Of a stretch of 64,000 nt of DNA, positions 34,602-45,745 are shown one piece after another; position 1 is the first letter of the stretch, and each line of letters opens with the position of its first letter. Under the pieces are notes generated by a model. It had not been told where the DNA came from. It did not search any database and worked only from the letters and a program-made list of their open reading frames with translations. The translations under genes and the position numbers were made by a program. Origin of the DNA: Russula earlei. Lineage: Eukaryota > Basidiomycota > Agaricomycetes > Russulales > Russulaceae. The stretch lies in the NCBI GenBank assembly GCA_025769875.1, contig JAGFNK010000130.1, forward strand, positions 52,640 through 116,639, in the 5' to 3' direction.

Positions 34602-35413
34602 AAGCGCAGCACCATATGCCAAGGATACCCCGCCCACTGATGTTCCCATCCCTCAGCCTATCCCCAATAATCATACCACTCTAAGGACAAACAAGGAATG
34701 ATCGTCGACCCCCCTCTCAGCCCAGAATCTTCGCCATCACCAACCTAATGCTTGCATCCTAGCGGCATGATTCTTACGGAGTTCCCGTCATCCAGAGGAG
34801 ACCAAATCCTCACCTCGCGACCACAGGGAACTCCGTCCTTGCCTGTAACAACAGTCCGCTTGCACATCCTGAGGATGCTTCGCTCACGTTACCTCACACG
34901 GCCACCTCCCAGCGTGCATGATGGTACCTGTGATCTGATTGCTTCTACTCCAATGGAGGACTTTGCTCACATAACACAACAAGTCCTGACATAGCATCTT
35001 GCCAGCTGAAACTCAGCAAGGCCCAAGTAATTTGTCGCGGTGACTGACTTAGCCTGAAGTGTTAACTTTTTTTTCTTTTTTAAATCTGAATTTGTATACT
35101 GCTGTGCATATGATGTGATACAAAGGTCACGTGTAATCTATGTAGTGTCATCCATTGCCAGTGGACTGTCATCTATGACTGACAATGCCATCCTCGCCAA
35201 TACGTGGACGTGCCCGTGCAACTCCCACGGAGATTCGATGCCAAGTTGGGAACATTCACATCGTGTTGCCTCCAATTTTCAATCCGTCCGCGCACAGCTT
35301 TGCATGGCGCAGAAAATGGAGATTGTTGCTGTGCAGCGACTGACCAGGAAGAACAAATAAATGAAGAAACTGGCAGGGATGAATGGAGGCAGGCAGGCTT
35401 GCTGTGGTGCCCA
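34602..35413 (-). repeat. Dispersed duplication, copy 2
   Basis: Inverted copy of 18640-19217. It carries about 212 bp (34694-34905) absent from copy 1. Its AT-rich block at 35058-35100 is inverted relative to the flanking homology. Right-hand homology ends at the GTGGTGCCCACA junction near 35413, where a palindromic element begins. Confidence 0.8.
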
Positions 35414-35823
35414 CACACGACGGGCAGGAAGGGATAAGTCGACTCTGCTTATAGTCAACTCAGTGGATAATAAAAGTAAAATATTTCAAGTGCTGAGTAG
35501 GCTCTGTTGTGGCCACAAATTATATTACATAAGTAATGACCTTAGTTGAGCACAAAAAATGTGACAAAAAAGGTTAAATATGGAGAGTCTACTCATTCCG
35601 GCACAACATTTACCCTAGCCTGGCTAAAAGTTGTGCCAGAATGAGTAGACTCTCCATATTTAACCTTTTTTGTCACATTTTTCGTGCTCAACTAAGGTCA
35701 TTACTTATGTAATATAATTTGTGGCCGCAACAGACCCTACTCAGCACTTGAAATATTTTACTTTTATTATCCACTGAGTTGACTATAAGCAGAGTTGACT
35801 TATCCCTTCTTGCCTGTTGTGTA
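35414..35823. mobile_element. ~410-bp palindromic MITE-like element
   Basis: Two ~190-bp arms are nearly perfect reverse complements around a ~22-bp loop (TTTACCCTAGCCTGGCTAAA, about 35608-35628). The arms include GGGATAAGTC, CTTATAGTCAACTCAGTGGA and GAGAGTCTACTCATTC. Outer ends diverge gradually, so the exact limits and target duplication are unclear. No coding capacity. It abuts copy 2 of the dispersed duplication. Confidence 0.7.
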
Positions 35824-35904
35824 TATCAACTTACTGTGAACTCAAACGGGATGGTATGGGGGATTGAACAGCCATATTATGGGTAACGGGTCATATATTA
35901 CAAA

Positions 35905-38821
35905 CTAAACTACTGATACAACACATTCTCGTTGCAAGTGCAATTTCTTTTTGACTAGTATAAGGGTCCTGATGGTCTCTGCCTTCAAGCTAGCACGATG
36001 GAGAGAGATTGTGTCTCAGCCACCAGAGAAAACTCTCTCTACAGCCACTGCAGAAGCTGATGACGACAGTGAGCTGTGAATAAAAGGAAAGAAAAAAGAC
36101 AAACTCACCCGGGATGGACAAGACGTCACATGCAAGCTGATACAAGTTGGGAAAAGAAGTTCGGCGGCGCAACCACCACTGAATTGGATTGCAAGTGTCA
36201 AAATCCTCTTGGGGGAGCTTCCAGAACTCAAGGAGTTCAGTCGATCGGCACACGAGGTTTCCAGAATTGAGCAGTAAAATTCTTCTGTGGGGAGCAGTTG
36301 AGCATCAAGGCAGTCTGAGTGGATGGGTTAGATGGGGAAGGGCATGGTGCTATCTTGTTTGCATAATGTGTCTTGTAATACACATGAAGCTTGTTCTTTG
36401 CCACTTTGAGGAAAGGTGCAAGATCTTCATCGCCTTCAAACTTGTCCAAAAGTGCTGAATATGAGATATGAGGGTCCAAAACTCAAGACAGTTTCAGTGT
36501 GATAGACAAATGATTCATGAGATGGGACTTATGAGATGCCCGCAGATAGAAAGGCGACTCATCAAATTTATAATAATATTCACTGAGTTTTAGATGGGCA
36601 TCGGAGAGGCCTTGAATGAGCTGGGGGGATAAACCCTGTTCCTCACGAAGAATGTCCCTGATTTTGGCCTGGAGTCCATGGAAGATTGCTTGAGTGGAAG
36701 AGATCATTGGTTTCTTCATTGCTGACATTTGAGTAGTGGCAGACCTGGAATGACTTCAGCCAGCGCATTACCATCTCAATTGCCCTCCAATCTTGCTTGG
36801 TCAGGCGATGTTGGATTAAATCTTCATGTTGGTAGATGTAGGTGTTGATAGCTTTGCGATGTTGTAATGCCCGGCCTAGAACTGTGTCAGATGAGTATGT
36901 TTGGACTAAACACCACTTACAAAGCATCTGGTGGGTTGATGACCATCTGGTCTTGACATCTAGAATAAGCATGAATGCAGTACTGCCGGCATCCTCTAAT
37001 TCCTCTGAAAGATACATCCGGACTTCCCGAAGCCAGCTTTGCCGCCTCTGAGGACTTGAGCGAACCACTCATATTACTTTGTGAAGCTGACAGAAAAGAG
37101 TCAGGCACAGGTATGAGTGGACAAGGATGTATAGAACACACCTTGGAAATAGCTTCAAAGACATTTTCTTCACAATCTTCGTCATCCACACAAGCATTGC
37201 CATCGTCATTGGCCCAAACTGTAACTTCATCTTGATAATTACCTCCACAAGCTGCACTCTTCTCGCTATCCCTCTTTGAGATTGCACCGATGGCCTCAAG
37301 GAGCTAGCACACATTAGCATATGACATAAAGGCTATGAGAGTCAATTACAAACCTTGAGTGCAGCGAGATGGATAGTATGAGGCATACATCACATATGAG
37401 AGTCTCTAGCTGAAAGTCTTATGCCTTCTGCATAACAGTGTGCCTCTAAAGTGGTCATCATTGTGTTGTTATTGCTGGCATTGTCCATTGTTATTGCGAT
37501 AATCTATACTTTGTCAGTAAAGGATAATCAATATCCTAACAACGTACCCTGCCCTTGAGTCCGTACAGTTCCAAGGTTTCCCAAACCACTTCAGCCATGT
37601 TCTCGCCCGAGTGAGCACCAATCAGCTCCTGGAAATCAATGAGACGCTCCTCTAAATTCCCTGATCAGTGGAGAAGAACATATGAATAAAGGTACACATG
37701 CCTAATTCTCCTTTGTTGGTGACATAATGAGCAACAATTGCCAAGAATGCAATGCCATTGCTCAATGTCCATGCGTTGAGGGAGAGACTGACCTTCCCTT
37801 CCAGGGACTGTAATTGAGCATTAGATATGAGTTTTCTGTTAAGCAAGCACATCTCACCTTAAACATCTCTCAGTGTATCCTCAACTGTGTCTTCACCCAG
37901 CTTCATCACGCATCGTCATATGCCCTGTCGATCAGGCAGATTGAGCTTGGTTTGGGAATGGTGTGCATACTGAAGCATGTTAATAAACTCTGGCTTCTCT
38001 ACTTCGTCAAACGACTGATCACATGTGACAATCCACTCAGTAAGAAGATGGTCAAATTTCGAAGAATTAAACGGCTCCTAAAATGATGTTGATCACGGTA
38101 CATGAAAATAAATACCATGCAACTCACCATCGTCGCTTGTTCCTGCCTCAGAAATGCCGATGTTATTGTTGATGCTCTTGTGTCAAGAGCCTTGACATAT
38201 TGTGCTTGATCGTGACCAGTGAATTCCTTGCAGCCGGAGGCAAATGCTATCTCATCTTCAGTCGGTGGAGTCTCGCGATCTTTAAGAACCATGTAGAGGT
38301 TGAAAGGTGGTTTGAAATGGCTTTGCAGATGACCAAGAAGACCTATAAAGCGTGAAAACATGAAGTATTAGTTGAAGTATTAGTTGAAGCCATGATGTAC
38401 CATTTAAATTATGGTTCATCGCTTTTGTGATAGTCAAGACTTTCTTGTTTCCATGGTGGCATCGGTAATGTTTGTCGCCTGGCTTACCAGGGCTGCCATC
38501 GGCAGCAAAGTCCACAGCTTCATAAAAGAGGTAGATTGAATTTCTTTTGACTCCCTGAAATAATCAGAGAAGAACATAAATGATCAAGAATGAGTATACC
38601 TTTTTCTGAGATGAACTTGAGCCTTCAAAGCCATTACTCAAAGCCGAGCGCTGTAACGGAAGGGCTGGTGACAAATCCCCATCAGGAGCACCATTGGGAG
38701 CATCATCAATCTTATGGCGGGGTTTCTTTGCAGCTGAGGGCTTGTTGGATGACACCTTGGCTTTACCTTTCCCCTTTGATGACTTTTGAGATTTAAGGGG
38801 TTTGGTCTTTGAAGGCAACAT
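35905..38821 (-). pseudogene. hAT-family transposase with zinc-finger N-terminus, nonsense-mutated
   Basis: Multi-exon DNA transposase. The start at 38821 gives a basic leader (MLPSKTKPLKSQKSSKGKGK). Then comes a BED-like finger region (GDKHYRCHHGNKKVLTITKA), LEGKVSLSLNAWTLSNGIAF in the catalytic core, VRSSPQRRQSWLREV, ILDVKTRWSSTHQML, KLSEYYYKFDESPFY and the C-terminal dimerisation part LPQEDFDTCNPIQWWLRRRT, SAVAVERVFSGG. TGA at 36016-36018 follows FSGG where relatives have Arg-Asp, and coding-like sequence (DTISLHRASLKAETIRTLIL) continues to a TAG at 35905. That fits a CGA to TGA change. Introns are short GT..AG types. Terminal inverted repeats and an 8-bp duplication were not found. Family assignment is strong. 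Confidence 0.83.
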
Positions 38822-38919
38822 ATTGGCGATCTAAAATCTGTGTTAACAGAGGCGACAATCCAGTGGACAAAGACTCACCTCATCACATGTGATCTCAGTG
38901 ATGGTATTATCACTCTCGC

Positions 38920-39304
38920 TGTTGTGCAGCATAGAGCGCAGCTAACAGGCCAAGCAACCCACCTTAGAGGTTGTGCTAATGCTCAAGTGATATTGGGGTG
39001 TAGAGCGATGTGTATACTCGTCTACATGTATGGTATTTATACCTCTATGACCCAGGGCTGTTCCTAAGTCCAAAAGAGGTGACTACAGGTGTCCACTATA
39101 TCGCGCATTCAGTGACACGTGATGTCGAAACGTTCTAGACGCAGCATAAGGCTGCATCTTGTGATAGATAGCATAGTATGTGTAACCCTATTGCCATAAG
39201 CGCATATACTAAAGTTCTGTCTAACACGTAACATCTATAAGCGGATCTTGAACCTTGTATGAAGGTCTTCGCCTTCTTTGATCCGTGTGGGTTCCGGTTC
39301 AACA
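38920..39304 (-). repeat. 3' LTR of copia A
   Basis: 385 bp, minus strand TGTTGAACCGG..CACAACA. Same length and structure as the 5' LTR, with CpG-type transition differences. Confidence 0.88.
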
Positions 39305-39353
39305 CTCCCCCTTGCTAAGTGCATCGGTAGATGCCATGAGCATTTTCCCACAT

Positions 39354-42300
39354 TCAGGGGTAGAACGTTAGTCCTAGTTGCTCCCTGAATTTGAGGAACT
39401 TGACGCGACCAAGGTTCTTGGTGAACATGTTGGCTGGGTTATTAGCCCCTTCAATAAAGAATAGCTCCACCTGTTTATTTTGTATGACTTCATGAATGAA
39501 GTGATAGCGCAAATCAATGTGTTTGATGCGCTTTTCTTGCACAGGGTTGGAAGGCTAAGAATATTGAGCCTTGGTTATCACTGAACAGTGGGATGGGAGC
39601 AAGATTAATGCCAAGTTCTGTTAGTAAGGATTTAATCCAAACTAACTGTCTGCTAGTGTCAGAGAGCGACATATACTCGGCTTCAGTGGAGGAGAGCACG
39701 ACTGTTTTCTGTGCTCGTGAGTTCCATGAAAATATTGCTCCAGCCAGGTTCACCATATAGCCTGTAGTGGACTTCCGATTAGTCGGATCAGAAGCCCAGT
39801 CAGAGTCAGCATATGCCATTAAGCCGCCATTGGATGGTCCATCATAGACCAAGGCATAATTGGCGGTTCCCAAGAGGTATCGGCAAATATAGAATGCATG
39901 ATTTAAATGGTCCTCTGAGGGATTGGCAGCATGTTGCGACAACTTTGTGACAGCAAAGGCTATGTCTGGACGCGTTCCAAGCATTATGTATAGGAGTGAT
40001 CCTATAACCTGCTGGAATTTTGACTGCAAGGCTGGGTCAGCAGCGGAAGTGTTGGGAGAGGGGTGATAGCCCTCTGGTAGCAGGAGTAGGAGCAGGGTTT
40101 GCGTTAAGCAAGTTGAAACGCTGCAGCACTTCCTTAAGATATTCAGTCTGGTCCAGATGTATCTGGCCGGACTTGCATTGAATGCGCATGCGTAGAAATT
40201 CTTGGGCATCACCCAGATCTCGACATTCCCAGAGCTTCATGAAGCACTCCTTGGTTTTATTGATTTGTTTTTTGTCTGCTCCAAAGAAGAGCACATCATC
40301 AACATAGACGATGGCTATGATGCTCTTGTCTTTACTAACAAAGAGCCCAGAGTCAGACATAAGGCGAATAAGGCCGAGCGAAGCCATGGACTTATCAAGG
40401 GCTTTCCACCATGCAAGTGCCGCTTGCTTGAGTCCATATATTGCGCGTTTAAGGTGCATGACTTTACGCTCTTGGCCTTTTATTTTGAAGCCCTCGGGCT
40501 GCTCCATATAGAGCTCTTCATCAAGCCCACCATAGAGAAAGGCAGTCTTGACGTCTAGTCCGCTAATGTGCCAGTTTTTGAGTGCTGCGAGTGCAATCAT
40601 TAGGCGGACTGTCTCAAACCGTACCACAGGTGAGAATATTTTGTCATAGTCAATGCCTTCTACTTGGGAGAAGCCTCTGGCGACTAGTCTGGCTTTTTTA
40701 CAACCATCAGACTTAAGGTCGAATACCCATCTATTTTTGATTATTTTGCAATCCTTGGGAGGATCAACTAGTTCGAAGACTTTGCGTCTGCGGAGGGATT
40801 CCAACTCCTTGTGACAAGCATCTTTCCACTCCTTTTGGAGTTCACTTGGCATTCGCAGAATGTCCCTAAAGGTCCATTCGCGAATCTTCGCAGTATCAGG
40901 TGCTTCTGAACTTAGTGGAACTGCTTGGGCGAGCAGATAGTTCAGAAATTTGACTCCCCCTTCCCTTGCTAGATGTAGAATGTCTTCTACCTCATCCTCA
41001 GAGGCTTGCGGCGGTTGATTGTCAAGGATGACAGGAGGGTAAGGGCCTGGTGTGGCCGATCCTGATGTACTATCCTCACCGGAGCTACCAGGTTGGTTTT
41101 CTGTCATTGTTCTCCATGTGCGTGTGCACCAAACGTCTTTTTCCACTTCTGTGGGGTGTCTGCGTTCACCATAGACGTTGCCAGGATGGGTAGGTACTTT
41201 CCTCAACCGCTGAGACCTTTGAAGAGGTACAGGTTCTTCAACAGGAGGAGGGGACGGTGTAGGAGGGATGGGCATTTGCTCACAGTTCCTCTTCTTCTGG
41301 CGCCTGTATAGGCTGCTCATCGTCCTCACTTTTGATTGTAGGGAATGGGTTGTCAACACCAGGAATGGTGTCTTCGACAGGTTGTTGTGGTAGTTCCTCA
41401 TGCGGTTCATTAATCCGCGTGGTACCTTTAGTGCGCGCTTTGTCGCATTTGGGGTACAGGGTCTCATTGTACAGGGCGGTAGCATTTGTGTAAAGCGTAT
41501 TGTTTGGGAGCCTCATAAAGAGTGAGGCTTTGATCTCCTCAGTATGACAAAGGTAGATCATTAGCTTGCTTTTAGGCGAAAGCTTATTGACTCAATGCTT
41601 TTCTGGTATATGCACATATGCACCGCAACCAAATACTCTGAGGTGTGAAATATCAGGGACCTTGTTCTTTAGGACTTCATAGGGTGTACGCCATTGAAGG
41701 CATCTGGCAGGTGTCCTATTGTAACAGTGTGTCCCATGATTCACTGCAAATTCCCACCAGGAGGGAGGTAGACAAGCTTCAAGGTGCATTGCCTGAGCTT
41801 TGTCCATTACAGTGTGCATAAAGCGCTCTGCGTGTCCATTCTGTTGTGGAGTGTATGGGGCGCTTTGCAGGATTTTAATTCCTTCGTCCTTTAGGATGTT
41901 ATCAAAGGCCTCGGACTTGTACTCTCCGCCAGCATCGGACATCCACTCTTTGATTCCTGCTTTGTATTGGTTCTTGACCATAGCAAGGAATTGTTTGACG
42001 GCCATTATGGTCGACTTTTTATTTTTTAGGAGTGTGATCCATGCATAGGAGGAATAATCGTCAATGAAGCTGATGAAATATTCGTACTTATGATACGACT
42101 TCACAGGGAAACTCTTAAGGTCTGAGTGAATATGCTCGAACGGTGTGGAAGCATGAGTTTCAGAAGGAGGGTGCGCAGATGCAGGCATCTTGCCTTGCGC
42201 GCAGCCAGGACATACCAGCTGTTCCTGAGGGATTTTTAGGTCTTCAGGGAGACCCTTGGTATGTGTCTTTGCACATGTTATGACATCCTTAGATGGGTGG

Positions 42301-42844
42301 CCAAGGCATTGGTGAATGACATCATAATCTACCATGTAGAAAAGAGAATGCGTGCTTTCAATTGAGGCGTCTAACCAATACATGGTTTGACCCTGGCAAT
42401 AAGGGGTAAGAGGACAGGATTATACGTCCATCCTCTTGTAGGGAAATATGTCTATTATTCCCTAATGCATGCATCCCTTGTTGTAAAAACTCCCCCATAG
42501 ATAATATCTGAGTGTTAATTTTCGGAATATAAGAGACAGGAGAAATGCGCGTGACAACCATTTTTAGAGTTGACAGTGTGCCGAAGCAACACAGCGCCTT
42601 TGCCTTCCACATATATTGTGTTATCGGCAGTTTTAACAGGGGATCTTTCATGCGGCAAAGCTGGTGTATACTCTATAAAGTCTTTTATTTCAAAGGTGAA
42701 GTGTGCGGACGCACCAGAGTCTAGGAGCCATAAGGATCCCATTTTACTCAAGTCATGCTTTCCTCTACATCTCAAACAATTGGTGTTACATTCACTATGC
42801 AGGGAACTACTTCCTGCACTAATTTGTACATTGTGCTGATACAA
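39354..42844 (-). pseudogene. Copia A pol (protease, integrase, RT, RNase H), broken frames
   Basis: Protease LWLLDSGASAHF (about 42720). Integrase: HQCLGHPSKDVI..CPGCAQGK zinc part, core IHSDLK, WMSDAGGEYKS, YTPQQNGHAERF. The integrase frame ends at an in-frame TGA (41592-41594) followed directly by VNKLSPKSKLMIYL, so this looks like a nonsense change. RT: RLVARGFSQVEGIDYDKIFS, LDVKTAFLYGGLDEELYMEQ and the active site IVYVDDVLFFG. RNase H: YADSDWASDPTNRKSTTGY and LSSTEAEYMSLSDTSRQL, then a frame change and NNPANMFTKNLGRVKFLKFR. All domains are recognisable. Confidence 0.88.
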
Positions 42845-43218
42845 GCGAACACCTTATTAGACATATCTAGCCCGCTTAGGGGCTGGGGAGATGCTAATAG
42901 GTTCTTTAGCGAGTGAAAGGAGAGAGGGAGGTGCACGCACGCTTCGTTATCTTCGGGGTCGCTGCCCCAATCAAGCACTTCATCCAACGGAGTCGGAGCA
43001 CACTCAGGGGTGGCAGCACCTTCTGGGATACCGTCATATATGTCGAATAAATCCGACGTGTTTGTTTGCGTGAAGTTGCCATTGTCCTGGTCCATAGGCT
43101 CAGGGATGGGCAACGGTAATTTGACTGCACTTGACGAGGCAGCGGATTGAGTCGAGATCCGCTGCTCGAGGGTCTTGACTGTCTGTATAGTGGGGTTACC
43201 CCAAGATCATCAGCAAGA

Positions 43219-44208
43219 TCAAGCGCTTTGTTTAAGGCCTTGTAAGGGCCATGAGTGCTGTTTGTGAGGGTCAGTCGCAGTTGGGATGGTACATTGTTGG
43301 ATCCCCGAAGGACCCAGATGGGCGATAGTGGTAATGGTTGGGAGTGGGAGTGTGGCAACGTTTGCAATATGAGAATGTCTGGGACCATGGCTGTGATCGG
43401 CCTTCTCCTTGCCTTTCCCTTTTCCTTTGCCACCGCGCTTACCGTGCTGGCGCTTGTCCTTATCTTCATCGCGCTTGGGCTTATTGCCCTGCTGCTGATT
43501 GGAGAAGGAGGGGTCACCATGCTTGCGCTTGACAGCTGAGAGCTTCTGCATGCTGTGCTTCTTGCTTGTTCCACGATTGATCTCAGTTTGATATTGAGAG
43601 ACGATAGCCTCTCGGACGTCCTTAGCGTTAAGGTTGGCCAGTTCATAATTCTGAGTGACAATGTGGACAAGCATCTCCCATTTCTGGGGAATGGCTGCAA
43701 GCACGATGAGTGCCTGCAAGGTGTCAGGGATTGGAAGGGAGGAGGTGGTAAGATGCTGGAATGCAGCGTGTATCCGATCTATTTGTGGGCCAGGATGTTG
43801 GCTTGGGTTAATGTGAATGGAGATGGCTTCTTTGAAATCCTTATAGATACTAACTGTAGTCGCCGTGCCATAAAGGGTTTCAAGGCAATTCCAGATAGTT
43901 TTGGCATTATCCAGGGTTGTGAGATCCTGCTGGATCGCAATGCTAGATCTAAGGATCATATGGCCAACTGCCATATCATTCGCTTTGTTCCATTCTTTCA
44001 CAGCTGCCTGAGCGACAGCCTGGGCAGCAATCTCTTCAGGAAGAGGTGCCTGGGGAAGGGCAGGGATGATCGGGAAGTCAAATGTGCCATTGCAATAACC
44101 CCACAGTCCAACAGACATGAGGTAGGCTTTCATAGCCTTTGACCAAATACCATAGTTTGCGCCATCAAGGATGGGGACAACAGGGGCAGAGGGTTGAGAT
44201 GACAACAT
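43219..44208 (-). CDS. Copia A gag
   Basis: 329-codon open frame. The N-terminus has the usual copia gag start, VPILDGANYGIWSKAMKAYL, then MILRSSIAIQQDL, IWNCLETLYGTATTVSIYKD, TLQALIVLAAIPQKWEMLVH and a Lys/Gly-rich basic tail (HGKRGGKGKGKGKEKADHSH). The frame then stops and coding-like sequence continues in another frame to the protease. Structural protein of virus-like particles. The frame itself is intact. Confidence 0.82.
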   Translation of the reverse strand: MLSSQPSAPVVPILDGANYGIWSKAMKAYLMSVGLWGYCNGTFDFPIIPALPQAPLPEEIAAQAVAQAAVKEWNKANDMAVGHMILRSSIAIQQDLTTLDNAKTIWNCLETLYGTATTVSIYKDFKEAISIHINPSQHPGPQIDRIHAAFQHLTTSSLPIPDTLQALIVLAAIPQKWEMLVHIVTQNYELANLNAKDVREAIVSQYQTEINRGTSKKHSMQKLSAVKRKHGDPSFSNQQQGNKPKRDEDKDKRQHGKRGGKGKGKGKEKADHSHGPRHSHIANVATLPLPTITTIAHLGPSGIQQCTIPTATDPHKQHSWPLQGLKQSA

Positions 44209-44361
44209 AATAGCTGTTAGAAAGGGGCTTAGAGGTCGTCAGTAAGAGTATTGTATTCAAACAAGCCGACATAGTCTCCCCTTAGGGTAGACTAGCTTGC
44301 CACAGCATGCAGGCTTCAGGGATGCTTTGCCATCATTGCAGCCGATGAAGGCACATGGCTT

Positions 44362-44376
44362 GCAGGGCCCATAACC
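44362..44376 (-). other. Copia A primer-binding site (half-tRNA type)
   Basis: Minus strand GGTTATGGGCCCTGC directly follows the 5' LTR. Its complement, GCAGGGCCCATAACC, matches the anticodon stem-loop of eukaryotic initiator tRNA-Met (GGGCCCAUAACC in human, GGGCUCAUAACC in yeast), not a tRNA 3' end. Drosophila copia and yeast Ty5 are known to use such an internal initiator-tRNA primer. Confidence 0.75.
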
Positions 44377-44761
44377 TGTTGCACAGCATAGAGCACAGCA
44401 AACAGGCCAAGCAACCCACCTTAGAGGTTGTGCTAATGCTCAAGTGATATTGAGGTGTAGAGCGATGTGTATACTCATCTACATGTATGGTATTTATACC
44501 TCTATGACCCAGGGCTGTTCCTAAGTCCGAAAGAGGTGACTACAGGTGTCCACTATATTGCGCATTCAGTGATGCATGATGTGGGAACGTTCTAGATGCA
44601 GCATAAGGCTGCATCTTGTGATAGATAACGTAGTATGCATAACCCTATTGCCTAAAGTGCATATACTAAAGTTCTGTCTAATATGTAACATCTATGAGCG
44701 GATCTTGAACCTTGGATGAAGGTCTTCGCCTTCTTTGATCTGTTCGGGTTCTGGTTCAACA
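44377..44761 (-). repeat. 5' LTR of copia A
   Basis: 385 bp, minus strand TGTTGAACCAG..GTGCAACA. It lies against a second, older copia fragment on its outer side (44762 onward). Confidence 0.88.
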
Positions 44762-45620
44762 TTTATGAGGCACAGCACATGCATGCCCACTCACAGGTCT
44801 TGGTACCCTGGGGGATGCTGCAGATACAGCACTTCATTGTCATTGAGCACACCATTGAGGCACTCACCTTTTATGTCCACCTGGTGGAGCTTGAGCCAGA
44901 GGTGGTTAGCAATTGTGATAATGGCATGTGATGAAGCAAGGTGAGTGACTGGAGCATATGTATCATCATATTTGACACCTCCAATCTGCTGAAGCCTTGA
45001 GCAACAAGCCATGCCCTGTAGCATGTGATGTTTCTGGCTGCATCCTTCTTTGCCTTGAAGACACACTTGGAGCCTATGATGTTTGCTCCAGGTGGTGGTT
45101 CTTTGAGTTGCCAGGTGCCCATGGTCCTAATTGTCATGAGCTCCTCCTTGATAGCCTTCTCCCAGAGAGGCCAGTCAGGTCTCTGCTTAGCTTTGGTGAG
45201 CAAGCGAGGCTCTAGTGTTTAAGTGTTGCAGTCACAGCTGTGAAGGTGTGCTTGAGGCCAGGGAAGTCTTCAAGGAGCAAAGCCAGGCCATTGTCAACAG
45301 ACCACACTCTCCCTGCTTCCTCTACATTGAAGGAACTGGGCAGGCAGATGGTGCACAGGATGCATGAGGTGCTGCAGCAAGTGGATGTAACACCCTCACC
45401 TGCTTGGAGGTTGCACACCACACACAAAGGTTTGCAGAGGTGGGTAGATTGCTGTGGACCATTGTTGAGACTGGTTTTGACTTCATCTTTGGATGTTGGG
45501 TGCTGGTCTGGCACACATGTGGCTTTGGGTGGTTCTGGTGGGTCTCAAGGTTTGCCACAGTGGTGCAGGAGACCAATGATGAGGCAGATGAAAGCGAGGG
45601 ACGCTGCCCAAGTTCCTCAG
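44762..45620 (-). pseudogene. Second copia element, RT fragment
   Basis: The minus strand reads DNGLALLLEDFPGLKHTFTA, RPDWPLWEKAIKEELMTIRT, PPPGANIIGSKCVFKAKKDA and KLHQVDIKGECLNGVLNDNE, ending LQHPPGYQDL exactly where the copia A LTR starts. It is a different lineage from copia A and is shifted in frame. Upstream (45212-45514) is Cys/Ser-rich linker sequence. Confidence 0.75.
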
Positions 45621-45745
45621 GGCTAAAACATCGAAGGTAACGAGTTCATGGATACCAAGTATCCTATCACTATCAATCCAGCTGATATAACTAGTTCAAG
45701 ACTCAACATTAACATCGCACACCTATAGTCAACACAGACACGTTT

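Larger units (their letters stand above)
38920..44761 (-). mobile_element. Copia A: Ty1/copia element with both LTRs
   Basis: 5.84 kb with two 385-bp LTRs (38920-39304 and 44377-44761) enclosing gag, protease, integrase, RT and RNase H in copia order. The primer-binding site matches the anticodon arm of initiator tRNA-Met and the polypurine tract GCAAGGGGGAG lies at 39305-39316 on the minus strand. The LTRs differ at about 27 positions by hand count, mostly transitions. Flanking 5-mers (CTCGC and TTTAT) do not match, so no target duplication is visible. Frame breaks make it inactive. Confidence 0.9.

Noticed and set aside
43555..44142. 195-codon plus-strand open frame
   Set aside because: Antisense of copia A gag.
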